From contig CAZPPS010000012.1 of NCBI GenBank assembly GCA_964588495.1, positions 1 to 58,171 on the forward strand: a stretch of DNA of 58,171 bases, in the 5' to 3' direction. Made by a program: the position numbers and the translations under genes. A model generated the notes under the pieces. That model was not told the DNA's origin, did no database searches, and was given only the letters and a program-made list of their open reading frames with translations. The stretch is from CAVPKN01 sp964588495. GTDB taxonomy: Bacteria > Chlamydiota > Chlamydiia > Chlamydiales > JAAKFR01. This document shows positions 23,870 through 32,848 of the stretch, piece by piece (position 1 is the stretch's first letter; every line of letters begins with the position of its first letter).

Positions 23870-26520
23870 TTTTTGCCAATGCTGACGTCAACAACTAAGG
23901 GAATCTTCAAGGTAAAAACGCCCTCCATTGCCTTTTTAACAAGTTTTTTTAAATCCTCGATCTCCTCATCCGGGGCTTCAAAAATCAATTCGTCATGGAT
24001 TTGAAGGATCATTTGGGATTGCATATTTCTTTTTGAAAGAAGATCGCCGATCTCGAGCATCGCTAATTTGATCAGGTCGGCTGCACTTCCCTGTAAAGGG
24101 GTATTGATCGCCAGGCGCTCAGCAGCACTTCGAACAATGGCATTGCTGCTGTTGATTTCAGGAATTTCCCGCTCTCTGCCAATCATCGTGACAGCTTTCC
24201 CCGTTTGTCTCACAGTTTTCACAGAATGGTCGATAAACTCGAGTACTTTTGGATAGCGGATAAAATAGGCTTCGATAAAATCGAGGGCCTCTTTGACTGT
24301 AATACCGAGCTCTTGCGAGAGCCCATAGGCTTGTTGGCCGTAAATGATTCCAAAATTGATCGCCTTTGCCTGATACCTTTGCGTTTTCGAGATCTGATCG
24401 ATCGGCACCCCAAAAACAAGGGAGGCTGTAAAGGTATGGATATCCTCGCCCGATTTAAAAGCATGCAAAAGCTGCGGATCTTCGCAGAGATGGGCGAGAA
24501 GTCTCAGCTCAATTTGGGAATAGTCGGCAGCGAGATAGCTCCACCCTTTTTTCTGAGGGCGGAAAGCTTCGCGGATTCTTCTCCCTTGAGCTGTGCGCAC
24601 AGGGATGTTTTGCAAATTCGGATCTTGGCACGCAAGGCGTCCTGTCGCTGCGATGAATTGATTAAAGGTGGGATGGATACGGCCCGTTGTCTTGTTGATC
24701 TCTAGAGGAAGGGTCTCAATGTAGGTTGAGCGGAGCTTTTCTAAAGAACGGAAAGCAAGGATTTGTGCGGCAATCGGATAATCTTCAGCTAAAAGCTCTA
24801 AAACATCTGCACGCGTTGACAGCCCGGTAGCTGTTTTTTTTAAAGGCTTGATTTCCAATTTTTCGAACAGCACCGTCGATAGTTGTTTAGGGGAACTGAT
24901 GTTAAATTTTTCGCCTGCTAAAAGATAGATCTGCTTTTCGGCCACTTTAAGCTCCAACGCAACTTCTTTTCCAAGGGCGTCTAGCGTCTCAACTTCCATA
25001 AACATCCCTGCCCGCTCCACTTGGGCCAGAAGGCGCGTTAGGGGAAGCTCCACATCAAAAAGCAAATGTTCGAGAGTGCGCTCTTTGAGCTGTTTGGCAA
25101 GAATTTGTTTCACCCGGAACGTGTAATCGACATCTTCGCATGTATAGTGGGCGACTTTCTCAATGGGAGCTTTGTCCAGAGTGATCTCTTTTTTTCCAGA
25201 GCCGATCAGATCTTTAATCGGCATTTTGACTTTGCCAAAATATTGCAGCGCCAAGTGCTCGAGAGAATGTTTGCGGCCGGCAGAATTGAGGATGTAACTT
25301 GCCAAAATGGTATCAAAGCTCAAAGAGCCCACTTTGATCCCAAGATTTGCCAGAATATGAAGATCGTATTTGACATTGTGGCCAAAGAAATGGATGGAGG
25401 AATTTTCGAAAAGAGGTTTGAGCTGCGAACAGATAAAATCGGGGCTTAAACTCCCATTAAAGGGGACATAGTAGGCCACTTTTTCTTCGATACAAAAAGC
25501 GATCCCGACAATATCAGAGGCAAGCGGTCTTAAACCTGTTGTTGCAATATCAAAGCCAATTTCTCTAACAGCTGAAAGACGTGTGAGGAGCTCTTGAAGA
25601 GTTTGCTGCGTATCAATGACATGATACTCAACTTTTTCCTCTTCATGGGTCCTGAAAATAGTGTCAAGTTCCCTAACAAGAGAGTCAAAACCCATCTCAA
25701 GGTAAAAATCTTTGAGGTCGGCAATATTGGGCTTCAACAAAAGGTACAGCGACGGATCTTTGGGAAAATCAATGTCCAAATGAATGGTAGCAAGGCGTTG
25801 GGAGAGGCGCGCAATGTCGGCTTCGTCTTTGAGCGTTTGCTGTTTGGCAGCTCCTTTGACTTTGTCTGGATTGGCAAGGATGTTTTCAAGGGTACCAAAT
25901 TCTTTTAAAAGGGGAGCAGCCGTTTTGGGGCCAAAACCTTTGAGTCCCGGGATGTTATCGGAGCTATCCCCCACAATGGCTAGATAATCAATGATTTGTT
26001 TCGGCTCAACCCCATAGATTTCTTCCACTTTTGCCGAATCGATAATGAGATTGTCTTTCCAGGTATTCAAAACGAAGATGTGCTTCTCCACAAGTTGACA
26101 GAGGTCTTTATCACTTGTGCAGAGATAGACATCGGCCCCTTGAGCTTCTGCCCAAACGGCAATGCTTCCCATCGTATCATCGGCTTCAACGCCTCCTACT
26201 TCAATGTGGGTGATTCCTATGAGATCACAAAATTGCTTGGCCCACTGAATTTGGTGGGGCAAATCTTCGTGCATCTCCTTGACGCGGTTGGCTTTATATT
26301 TTTCATAAATCTCCAGTCGCTGCTTTTTATTGTCAGGACCATCAAAAACAGCAACAATATGCTCACAGCCAAAGTCTTTGACCAGTTTGATGACAGAACG
26401 GATAAAGCCAAAGAGAGCGTGAGTCGCCTCTCCTCCCGCATTGGTCATGGGAGGCAGAGCGTGATAGGCACGGAAAATGTAGCCTGATACGTCTAAAATG
26501 AAGAGTTTTTTTTGTCTCAC
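23854..26520 (-). CDS. polA: DNA polymerase I
   Basis: The 888-residue enzyme has three parts: the 5'-nuclease domain (about 1-290, with GVEADDTMGSIA and TSDKDLCQL), the 3'-5' exonuclease domain (about 300-490) and the polymerase (about 520-888, motif A DYSQIELRLL and motif C QIHDELIFE). In the proofreading site D324, D386, Y459 and D463 are present, but the glutamate of the DxE motif is Ala326 (FDIATTG), so proofreading may be impaired. It starts at a GTG that overlaps the sohB stop (GTGA). Role: gap filling and repair. Confidence 0.97.
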   Translation of the reverse strand: MRQKKLFILDVSGYIFRAYHALPPMTNAGGEATHALFGFIRSVIKLVKDFGCEHIVAVFDGPDNKKQRLEIYEKYKANRVKEMHEDLPHQIQWAKQFCDLIGITHIEVGGVEADDTMGSIAVWAEAQGADVYLCTSDKDLCQLVEKHIFVLNTWKDNLIIDSAKVEEIYGVEPKQIIDYLAIVGDSSDNIPGLKGFGPKTAAPLLKEFGTLENILANPDKVKGAAKQQTLKDEADIARLSQRLATIHLDIDFPKDPSLYLLLKPNIADLKDFYLEMGFDSLVRELDTIFRTHEEEKVEYHVIDTQQTLQELLTRLSAVREIGFDIATTGLRPLASDIVGIAFCIEEKVAYYVPFNGSLSPDFICSQLKPLFENSSIHFFGHNVKYDLHILANLGIKVGSLSFDTILASYILNSAGRKHSLEHLALQYFGKVKMPIKDLIGSGKKEITLDKAPIEKVAHYTCEDVDYTFRVKQILAKQLKERTLEHLLFDVELPLTRLLAQVERAGMFMEVETLDALGKEVALELKVAEKQIYLLAGEKFNISSPKQLSTVLFEKLEIKPLKKTATGLSTRADVLELLAEDYPIAAQILAFRSLEKLRSTYIETLPLEINKTTGRIHPTFNQFIAATGRLACQDPNLQNIPVRTAQGRRIREAFRPQKKGWSYLAADYSQIELRLLAHLCEDPQLLHAFKSGEDIHTFTASLVFGVPIDQISKTQRYQAKAINFGIIYGQQAYGLSQELGITVKEALDFIEAYFIRYPKVLEFIDHSVKTVRQTGKAVTMIGREREIPEINSSNAIVRSAAERLAINTPLQGSAADLIKLAMLEIGDLLSKRNMQSQMILQIHDELIFEAPDEEIEDLKKLVKKAMEGVFTLKIPLVVDVSIGKNWAEV

Positions 26521-27548
26521 GGTGCAAAAATGTAGCTAAAAGGATTGCCGTCATTTGTGGGGAGAACAAGTTCGTGCTTGATTTTCCCAGTAATGAGGGG
26601 CGAAAGAGCTTCTTCTTTAAAGTATTTTTTCCACCACGACGAGGTGGTAAATCCGACAACTTGATATTTCCCTTCGATTTGTGCCGCCTTGACAAGCTCA
26701 GTTAACGCCTCGTTGCGTGTTGTGCAACAATGGTCTATAAGCCCTAAAGAGAGGGCTTCGGGGGCAGGGAAAACGCGGGCTCCAATGCTGTCGACAAGTG
26801 TATCTTTGTCGATAGGTCTATTTGAAACAACCGTATTGACAAAACTTCCATACAAAAAGTCGAGCAGAGTTTGGTATTGTTTCTGTTCATCGGCATTCCA
26901 GACACGGAATGGATTCATTTTGTCTTTTCCTTCTCCTGCTGAAACAGTTAAGGCGCTGACTCCCAGCTTGTTCATCGCGTCGACGAGGTTGACAAACGGA
27001 GGCCACGAAAGAACGCCGATGGAGCCTACAAGACTGACATCACTGGCATAGATTTTGTCAGCTGCGCACGCAATGTAATAGCCGCCAGATGCACACAATC
27101 CGTTGACATAAGCAAAAACGGGAACTTTATATTGTTCTTTGTAGTCTTTCACAAGACGATAGATCACATCTGAATCATTGGCGCCGCCCCCCGGAGAATT
27201 GATGACAAGGAGAATGGCTTTGACAGGGCGTTCTTTGAAAATGTCTTCGCGGGAATCTAAAAGGATCTCTTCGATTTCTGTTGCTGTGAGCTTGCCCATG
27301 CCGATTTTGCCATCGATATCGATTTGCAAAATCACAGGAGCCGACTTTGCGAGCTTGGTTCTCTGCCCTTGAGCATCAGGTAAAAGTTTGACTTTGGAAG
27401 GGTAGCTTTCTTCGTGCGTTGCCTTTTTCAAGCCATAATAGCCAAATGCGATGCCGACAAATGTGAGTGTCAATCCGAACATAATGCAGAGTGTCACACA
27501 CAAAGCTCTGAGCGAGCTCATAAAAATAGATTCGTAAGTTGCTTTCAT
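26517..27548 (-). CDS. sohB: S49 signal peptide peptidase (SppA/SohB)
   Basis: The 343-residue membrane peptidase has one N-terminal span (about 10-35) and a ClpP-like catalytic domain. LLVINSPGGGANDSD forms the oxyanion strand, the Ser in GLCASGGYYIACAAD is the nucleophile, and the Lys in SAGEGKDKMNPF fits the general base of the Ser/Lys dyad. It degrades leftover signal peptides in the inner membrane. First gene of the sohB-polA-coaE-rho operon, as in Chlamydia. Confidence 0.93.
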   Translation of the reverse strand: MKATYESIFMSSLRALCVTLCIMFGLTLTFVGIAFGYYGLKKATHEESYPSKVKLLPDAQGQRTKLAKSAPVILQIDIDGKIGMGKLTATEIEEILLDSREDIFKERPVKAILLVINSPGGGANDSDVIYRLVKDYKEQYKVPVFAYVNGLCASGGYYIACAADKIYASDVSLVGSIGVLSWPPFVNLVDAMNKLGVSALTVSAGEGKDKMNPFRVWNADEQKQYQTLLDFLYGSFVNTVVSNRPIDKDTLVDSIGARVFPAPEALSLGLIDHCCTTRNEALTELVKAAQIEGKYQVVGFTTSSWWKKYFKEEALSPLITGKIKHELVLPTNDGNPFSYIFAP

Positions 27549-27589
27549 AAGCTGGTGATGTTATAGAAAAGAATAGTTTTCGTCTATCA

Positions 27590-27613
27590 CTCCCGTGCCC
27601 GTGCCCGCACGGA
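27590..27613. repeat. GTGCCC-type short array
   Basis: CCCGTGCCCGTGCCCGCACGGAA is three units of a CCCGTG hexamer followed by CACGGAATTT, a tail shared with the copies at 45.2 and 49.1 kb. It lies between divergent sohB and the DedA gene, where it might affect their promoters. Confidence 0.7.
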
Positions 27614-27688
27614 ATTTCAAATACAAACATATACCAAAACAACTCTTTTTCATTTTTTATTTAATCGACTTTTGATATTCTAAAAATA

Positions 27689-28321
27689 ATGGATTTAATT
27701 TTTCCTTTTATTCAAGAAAATGCGCAATACGCCCATTGGGCGGTCTTCTGCCTGCTCATGCTGGCGGGATTGAACTTCCCCATTAGCGAAGATTTTTTAA
27801 TTATTGTTTCAGCGGTACTTGCAAGTACAGTGGTTCCTGAAAATACTTTAAAGCTATTTTTGGGCGTTTTTTTAGGGGCCTATATCTCAGACTGGGTTGT
27901 CTACTGGATTGGTCGAAAATGGGGAGCCCATTTATGGAGCATCCGGTGGTTCTCCAGGCTGGTACATCCGAAAAGGCTTGCGCAAATCGAGAACTACTAT
28001 TCCCGCTATGGCACTTTGACCTTGCTCGTAGGACGCTTTATTCCGTTTGGCGTCCGTAATTGTCTATTTGTGACAGCAGGAATGGGGCGGATGAACTTCT
28101 TCAAGTTTTTACTTGCAGACGGTGTCGCATGCCTTACATCAAATACCACACTTTTCCTTCTCGCTTATTTTTGTGGCAAAAATTGCAACCATTTGGTGAA
28201 ATGCTTCAATATTGTTATTTTTTCTTTATTTGCCTTCGCTCTAATTGGGTATATTTGGTATAGAAAACATAAAAGTGTCAGGTCGTTAGAAGAAACTGTA
28301 GAAAGAGATAATGTTGCTTAA
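27689..28321 (+). CDS. DedA-family membrane protein
   Basis: The 210-residue protein matches the DedA/SNARE-associated family: NFPISEDFLIIVSAVLAS, GAYISDWVVYWIGRKWG, and FVGRFIPFGVR-like LLVGRFIPFGVRNCLFVTAG with the conserved re-entrant arginines. Members act as flippases, some recycling undecaprenyl phosphate or phosphatidylethanolamine in the inner membrane. It overlaps the downstream phosphatidyltransferase by 11 bases, a sensible lipid-related pairing. Confidence 0.88.
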   Translation: MDLIFPFIQENAQYAHWAVFCLLMLAGLNFPISEDFLIIVSAVLASTVVPENTLKLFLGVFLGAYISDWVVYWIGRKWGAHLWSIRWFSRLVHPKRLAQIENYYSRYGTLTLLVGRFIPFGVRNCLFVTAGMGRMNFFKFLLADGVACLTSNTTLFLLAYFCGKNCNHLVKCFNIVIFSLFAFALIGYIWYRKHKSVRSLEETVERDNVA

Positions 28322-28817
28322 CCCTTCTAATATCATATCGTTGTCCCGTGCAGGTTTTGCGTTGGCGTTTTTGCAGGAAAACCCATTGCTGCGCCTTTTA
28401 GCCATCATTTTGGCGATGATTAGTGATTTTCTCGACGGCTATTTGGCTCGCAGGCAAAAGATGACGACCAATTTTGGGGCAGTTCTTGACCCTATTATGG
28501 ACAAATTTTTTGTTTTTTTTGCGGGCGGTGTGTTTTTCATCGAAAAAAAGCTTACCGGCTTTGAGCTGAGCGCCCTTCTTTCAAGGGATGTCTCTCTTTG
28601 CTTGTTTGGGCTCTTCCTGGCCTTTGTCAAAGGGTTCAAAGGCTATGAAATCAAAGCGATTTGGTGGGGAAAGCTCACAACAGTTGCCCAGTTTGGTTTT
28701 CTGATAGGCTTAACGTTTAACATCCGATTTCCCAACTACATCTACATGCTCTTTATGACGATGGCAGGGTTTGCCTTCCTCGAGCTAATGTTCCGCTACC
28801 GCCGCACCACAACTTAG
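28311..28817 (+). CDS. pgsA: CDP-alcohol phosphatidyltransferase (PgsA-like)
   Basis: The 168-residue integral membrane enzyme carries the full CDP-alcohol phosphatidyltransferase motif DG-x2-AR-x8-G-x3-D-x3-D: DFLDGYLARRQKM then GAVLDPIMDK. Most likely it makes phosphatidylglycerol phosphate from CDP-diacylglycerol and glycerol 3-phosphate; phosphatidylinositol or cardiolipin variants cannot be excluded. It is slightly short for PgsA. It is translationally coupled to the DedA gene. A pgsA lies between sohB and dnaB in Chlamydia too. Confidence 0.85.
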   Translation: MLLNPSNIISLSRAGFALAFLQENPLLRLLAIILAMISDFLDGYLARRQKMTTNFGAVLDPIMDKFFVFFAGGVFFIEKKLTGFELSALLSRDVSLCLFGLFLAFVKGFKGYEIKAIWWGKLTTVAQFGFLIGLTFNIRFPNYIYMLFMTMAGFAFLELMFRYRRTTT

Positions 28818-28850
28818 ACTTTCGTATATTCCCTACAAAACGAGTCAGGT

Positions 28851-28985
28851 CCATCTCGCTTCTCTTGCGTCCTCTCTCGAATCTGCGTTTTTCAAAACCC
28901 GCAAAACGTTTGCGTCAATCAAGTTTGTGAGCTCATTTTAAAAACGCAGAGGCGAGAGAGGACGCAGAGAGAGAAAATGTTCTAT
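28851..28985. repeat. nested hairpin element, diverged copy 2
   Basis: TCTCTTGCGTCCTCTCTCG at the left faces CGAGAGAGGACGCAGAGAGA at the right; an inner pair CGCGTTT/AAAACGC-type surrounds a core with TGCGTCAATCAAGTTTGTGAGC, the reverse orientation of the core in other copies. It lies in the 249-base gap after pgsA. Confidence 0.75.
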
Positions 28986-29066
28986 GGCCGAGATAGAGAG
29001 CGTACTTGGCAATAATTCATTTTTAAACTAAGGTGTTATAAATTTTTTGTTGCAGGGTGTTTTGAA

Positions 29067-29915
29067 ATGAAAAAATTTTGCTGCCTTACCTTTTTACTGA
29101 TTTTTCCATTTCTCACTGCCCTTCATGCCTTTCCTTTTAGCCCAGAAATTTCTGAGAACAGTCTTCTGAAATATGCCCACTCTGTCTATTCAGAGAATGG
29201 GGAAGAGGGAATTATAGATGCAATCCTGGAAAAAATCGGCGTTTTTAGCGGATTCTTAGTTGAATGTGGAGGAAATGAGGGGACGACGGGATGTAACACA
29301 CGGCTTCTCGTAGAGAGGGACTGGCGAGGGGTCTACATTGAACCTGATTCTGTCCGTTTTCAGAAAATGGCACAAAATTGCGCACCTTATCCGAAAATTC
29401 AGTGCTTGAAAGAACGTGTCACGCCCTTCGACGATGACCCTGCGGGCAAAACAATGGATGCCCTTGCTGAGCGTTATTTTCCAGATGTGGAGATCGATGT
29501 GATGTCGATTGCTGTCGGAGGATCTGAGCCTCTCATCCTAAAAAACATGAAACTGAAACCCAAGCTGATTGTTATTGAGGGAGGGATGTTTTGGCATCCG
29601 ATGATGCAGCTGGAAGTTCCTGTGGAAGTGGCTGCACAAAAGGTCCAGCAGCCGATCTGTGTCATGACACAAATAGCGAAAGCTAACGGTTATGAGTTGA
29701 TTTGCAGCTCTTTCAATGCTTTTTTTATCCGCAAAGATTTATATCCTCTATTTGCGGAGATCAATAACAATCCCAGTTTGATCTGGTGGGAAGCGCTTGT
29801 CCACATCAAAAAAATCCGTCCTGACTTTTTTGATGAAGTCCTAAGAATTCGACGGGCTTCTTGGATTCAGGAGTGGGAAAGAAAGGACCCTAATATCACA
29901 TTTTTAATTCACTAA
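29067..29915 (+). CDS. exported FkbM-type methyltransferase-like protein, active site altered
   Basis: The 282-residue protein has a signal peptide (about 1-22, ending TALHAFP). A domain follows with the FkbM SAM-methyltransferase pattern: FLVECGGNEGTTGCNTRLL (63-81), RGVYIEPDSVRFQKM (87-101), and PKLIVIEGG (165-173). The usual SIDVEGHE segment reads SIAVGGSE (147-154), so a conserved Asp and Glu are lost. A signal peptide is unexpected, since SAM is cytosolic. AGGGTG precedes the ATG. It is 10 bases upstream of a similarly exported glycosyltransferase-like gene. Function may have shifted from methylation. Confidence 0.7.
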   Translation: MKKFCCLTFLLIFPFLTALHAFPFSPEISENSLLKYAHSVYSENGEEGIIDAILEKIGVFSGFLVECGGNEGTTGCNTRLLVERDWRGVYIEPDSVRFQKMAQNCAPYPKIQCLKERVTPFDDDPAGKTMDALAERYFPDVEIDVMSIAVGGSEPLILKNMKLKPKLIVIEGGMFWHPMMQLEVPVEVAAQKVQQPICVMTQIAKANGYELICSSFNAFFIRKDLYPLFAEINNNPSLIWWEALVHIKKIRPDFFDEVLRIRRASWIQEWERKDPNITFLIH

Positions 29916-29925
29916 GACATATCCT

Positions 29926-30927
29926 ATGATTAAAAAATTCATCTGCTTTCTGTTTGCAATCCTCATTTCTGTTCCAATCTGTGCAGAAAGCCCTTTCAAA
30001 ATCGATTTCCCACATAAAAAAAATCTCTCTAATGAAGACTATATCGAACTCCAAATTCAGGCGCGAAAAATCGATATCCTCCCTCTTGTAAAAGAGATGT
30101 ATGAAAGTCAGGGGATGTCAGATGGAGGGTATACAAATCTTGATGACTTTTTGGGGCGTTGCCGTAAAGGGATCTATCAAAAATTTATTGATGTGGAACA
30201 CAATCTTTACCCAACAAAGAAACTGATTAAAATCGGTGAAGGGGGGGATAGATGTTTTGTGTGTGCGGTCCCTTTGACAGGCAAGTACCCCTTTTATTTG
30301 CTTTCTTTGATTCTTGAATTGGAAAGACTGAATTTCAATGGCTATTTCCTCTACTACATAGGCGGTTACCCTAACCCGACAGGCGAAGAAATCGAATTTG
30401 CAGCTGTGCCCTACTCATTTAAGATTTTTGCTATGAAAGAGGCGGCTCTTTTGGGATTTACTAATGTCTTATGGGTGGATGCTGCTTGTTATCCTTTACG
30501 TGAAGTGGATTCGCTATTTGAGTTTATCAACCATTATGGATGCGCTCTTAATTATTATCGCGACCCTTATAATCTCTGGCGCTACATTTTCCCACAAACC
30601 CGCCAGTTACTCTATGATCTTTCAGGAACCGATGTTGTGAATGGGTCTTATATCAACACTGTGACCTTTGGGTTAAAGATGAATTCGCCCCAAGCTCAAA
30701 AAATTATCAATGATTACACCCGATACGCTCAACTCGGAACCCCATTTCTTTCCTGTTTCCCCGAGGAATTTGTTTTAACTGCAATCATTGGCCAGGCAGA
30801 ATTCGAGGGGTGGCGCACACCCCCCTTTCTCCCCTATTGGAAAGGCTTATTTGGTGAAAATACACCTGAAGAATATGAGGCTGTCCGCAGTGCGGGCTAC
30901 TACTTCTATCACCGCCATGGAAGATGA
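29926..30927 (+). CDS. exported glycosyltransferase-like protein
   Basis: The 333-residue protein has a signal peptide (about 1-21, ending PICAES). The segment SFKIFAMKEAALLGFTNVLW (164-183) followed by VDAACYPLREV looks like the donor-site strand of GT-A glycosyltransferases, where K-x-x-x-I-x-E-A precedes WLDADxxxL. The second Asp of DxD is replaced (DAAC). Later VVNGSYINTVTFGLKMNS also suits such a fold. Acceptor and donor are unknown, and the family call is tentative. It pairs with the FkbM-like gene immediately upstream. Confidence 0.5.
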   Translation: MIKKFICFLFAILISVPICAESPFKIDFPHKKNLSNEDYIELQIQARKIDILPLVKEMYESQGMSDGGYTNLDDFLGRCRKGIYQKFIDVEHNLYPTKKLIKIGEGGDRCFVCAVPLTGKYPFYLLSLILELERLNFNGYFLYYIGGYPNPTGEEIEFAAVPYSFKIFAMKEAALLGFTNVLWVDAACYPLREVDSLFEFINHYGCALNYYRDPYNLWRYIFPQTRQLLYDLSGTDVVNGSYINTVTFGLKMNSPQAQKIINDYTRYAQLGTPFLSCFPEEFVLTAIIGQAEFEGWRTPPFLPYWKGLFGENTPEEYEAVRSAGYYFYHRHGR

Positions 30928-31131
30928 CAGGCTGCAACGCACGCAACAAAGGGCATAACTTACTCGCCTTGCGCAAGCTGTTAGGGAGTCTTGATCTTGA
31001 TCATGATCAAGATTGAGATTAAGACTTGGCTCAGGTTGCGTAAGGTGGGTTAGTCACAAGGTAGTTGATTTTTCGGGCCCGGACACGCACACAGGCACGA
31101 AAATAGGCTATGCAAGAAGTTCTAGTGTAGT
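30928..31131. other. gene-free stretch with a 20-base palindrome
   Basis: No supportable gene lies here. A perfect palindrome, ATCTTGATCATGATCAAGAT, is centred at 31003/31004 (30994-31013). Around it AACTTACTCGCCTTGCGCAA and GGTTGCGTAAGGTGGGTTAG pair loosely. A GGGCCCGGACACGCACACAGGCACGAAA segment at 31075-31100 belongs to the GTGCCC-type family. With the adjoining 168-bp palindrome it makes a 373-base gap filled with repeats. Confidence 0.7.
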
Positions 31132-31299
31132 TAACCTGAGTTTTGGGTTCTTTTCCCTCATCCTCAGGGATTTTTGTGGTCCAAATCGCACTTTTTTGCT
31201 CGCAAATAGCGCTTTCAGCTATGAGCTTCGCAAAAAATTGCGATTTTGCCTCACAAAAATCCGCTGATTACGAGGAAAAATAACCCAAAACTCAGGTTA
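31132..31299. repeat. 168-bp palindromic element (MITE-like)
   Basis: TAACCTGAGTTTTGGGTT (31132-31149) is perfectly complementary to AACCCAAAACTCAGGTTA (31282-31299). Inside, GGATTTTTGTG faces CACAAAAATCC and AAATCGCA..TTTTTTGC..G faces CGCAAAAAATTGCGATTT, so nearly the whole element folds on itself. It starts one base past the ADP/ATP translocase stop codon and would form the 3' end of that mRNA. Terminal inverted repeats without a transposase fit a MITE; the terminus recurs at 16257. Confidence 0.85.
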
Positions 31300-31300
31300 G

Positions 31301-32848
31301 TTATTGCTGGGAAACTGAAGCGGTGGCGAGCTCAGGGGCTGGGGTTGGTTCGGATTCGGATTGAGGAGGGAGAGCGGAGTCGATGGTTTTGAATTGTTTG
31401 CCAAGAGAGAGGACAGCTCCGATCCAGAAGAAAATGGCCACGAAGAGGATTCCTGCCACGATATGGGCGCTTGCTGAGATTGTGGTGAAGAGGACAAGGA
31501 GGATCTGATGGATCAAAGACCCCCCCGATTTGCCTAGTCTTGAGCCGACACCATCAATGGCAGCTTTCCCTTTCAACTTGTTTTCAGAGCTGAGCGGGAT
31601 AAACGCCATCTCTTTTGTTGCGTCAAAAAGGGTGAACTTTGAGGCTCTGGAGAGGCAGTTTTGGGCAGAGCCGCAAAAGACGATGAGTGCGAGTGGAGAT
31701 GTTCCCACCATGGCAAGGGCTCCCAGCATGCTCGCTTTTCCAAAAAAGAAGAAAAAGAAGGCAAAACAGGTGATAAGAAGGATGACTGGGGTAATCAGCG
31801 CCCCTGCGGTCCAGCCAAACCTGCGGATAAGCTGGCTGGAAACCAAGAGAGAGGTGAAGAACGAGATTATCCCTGTGATTGTTGTGATTTGGTTCATGTA
31901 GATCGTGTAATCATTGGGATCGGGATAGAGCTGACATACCTGATCTTTCCACACAACTTCCACGAGATTAATCACAAGGTTGTAGGTAAGGACGATGATC
32001 GCAATGGATAACAAATATTTGGATTTGCCAAGGATTGCAAAATTCTCCCGCATCGACATTTTGATTTTTGGTTTCTTGAGCGGGCAATGTTGAGGCTCTT
32101 TTGATAGAACTTCATGGTTGATATAGCGATAGATTCCCAAAATCGCGACCCCTGACAAAAGGACAACAGCGGTTAGAAGGACAACCGATTGGTGCCATTC
32201 GTTATCGGTGAAGCTTATTTTTGAGCGTAAGCACTTTGTCAGGAAAACAGAGACTTGGCCCGAGGTAATGGCGGCCATATTCAAACCAATAGCGATGAGG
32301 CCATAAAACCGTTTGGCTTCAGAAACTTTGGTGACCTCATTGGCAAATCCCCAAAAGAGCATCGAGAGGATCGCAGAGCTCCAAAGCTCAGACATTATGT
32401 AAAAGCTGCTAAACGTCCAATAGCGGAACATCGCAATCAAACCCTTAAAGCCTGGAGGGAGATGTTGCTGAAGGAAGTTGGCGGCTTTATGGGGATGCAG
32501 ATACTCTTGAATGGGATAGATCACAAATGTGAAAAAGGCAAAAAAACCTAAGAAGATGAAGACCATGGAATAAAAAACTTGATCCCGCTTCAATCGGTTG
32601 TTCAGGCGGCTATAGATAAAAGTCAGTAAAAAAGCGCCCGGAACAATGCCCCAAACTTTGATAAAAGGAATAACCGCTGCGCCTCCATCCTCTGCAGTCA
32701 CGAGGAAAGCCTCTTTCATGTTGCGCAGTATGTTGTAATTGAAACCGATAAAGAAGGCCATGGCTAGCAAGGGGAGGAATTTGCGTAGCTCAAATCCGTG
32801 GATTGGCCAGAAATACGCTCTTAAAGGAGAAAAGCCCTTATCGCGCAT
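31301..32848 (-). CDS. ADP/ATP translocase (Npt/Tlc nucleotide transporter)
   Basis: The 515-residue protein belongs to the plastid/parasite nucleotide transporter family, with about eleven or twelve spans. The N-terminal region FLPLLAMAFFIGFNYNILRNMKEAFLVTA is highly characteristic, as is YSRLNNRLKRDQVFY. In chlamydiae and rickettsiae these antiporters import host ATP for ADP, or import other nucleotides. Which one this is cannot be settled by eye. AAGG precedes the ATG. A long palindrome directly follows the stop. A member lies next to pgsA and sohB in Chlamydia. Confidence 0.93.
   Translation of the reverse strand: MRDKGFSPLRAYFWPIHGFELRKFLPLLAMAFFIGFNYNILRNMKEAFLVTAEDGGAAVIPFIKVWGIVPGAFLLTFIYSRLNNRLKRDQVFYSMVFIFLGFFAFFTFVIYPIQEYLHPHKAANFLQQHLPPGFKGLIAMFRYWTFSSFYIMSELWSSAILSMLFWGFANEVTKVSEAKRFYGLIAIGLNMAAITSGQVSVFLTKCLRSKISFTDNEWHQSVVLLTAVVLLSGVAILGIYRYINHEVLSKEPQHCPLKKPKIKMSMRENFAILGKSKYLLSIAIIVLTYNLVINLVEVVWKDQVCQLYPDPNDYTIYMNQITTITGIISFFTSLLVSSQLIRRFGWTAGALITPVILLITCFAFFFFFFGKASMLGALAMVGTSPLALIVFCGSAQNCLSRASKFTLFDATKEMAFIPLSSENKLKGKAAIDGVGSRLGKSGGSLIHQILLVLFTTISASAHIVAGILFVAIFFWIGAVLSLGKQFKTIDSALPPQSESEPTPAPELATASVSQQ

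Noticed and set aside
24205..24705. 166-codon plus-strand frame inside polA
   Set aside because: It is antisense to the conserved polymerase domain and shows no domain; a shadow frame.
31013..31267. 84-codon plus-strand frame in the gap after the glycosyltransferase-like gene
   Set aside because: It runs through the palindromic element and the GTGCCC-type repeat, so its coding look comes from repeats.
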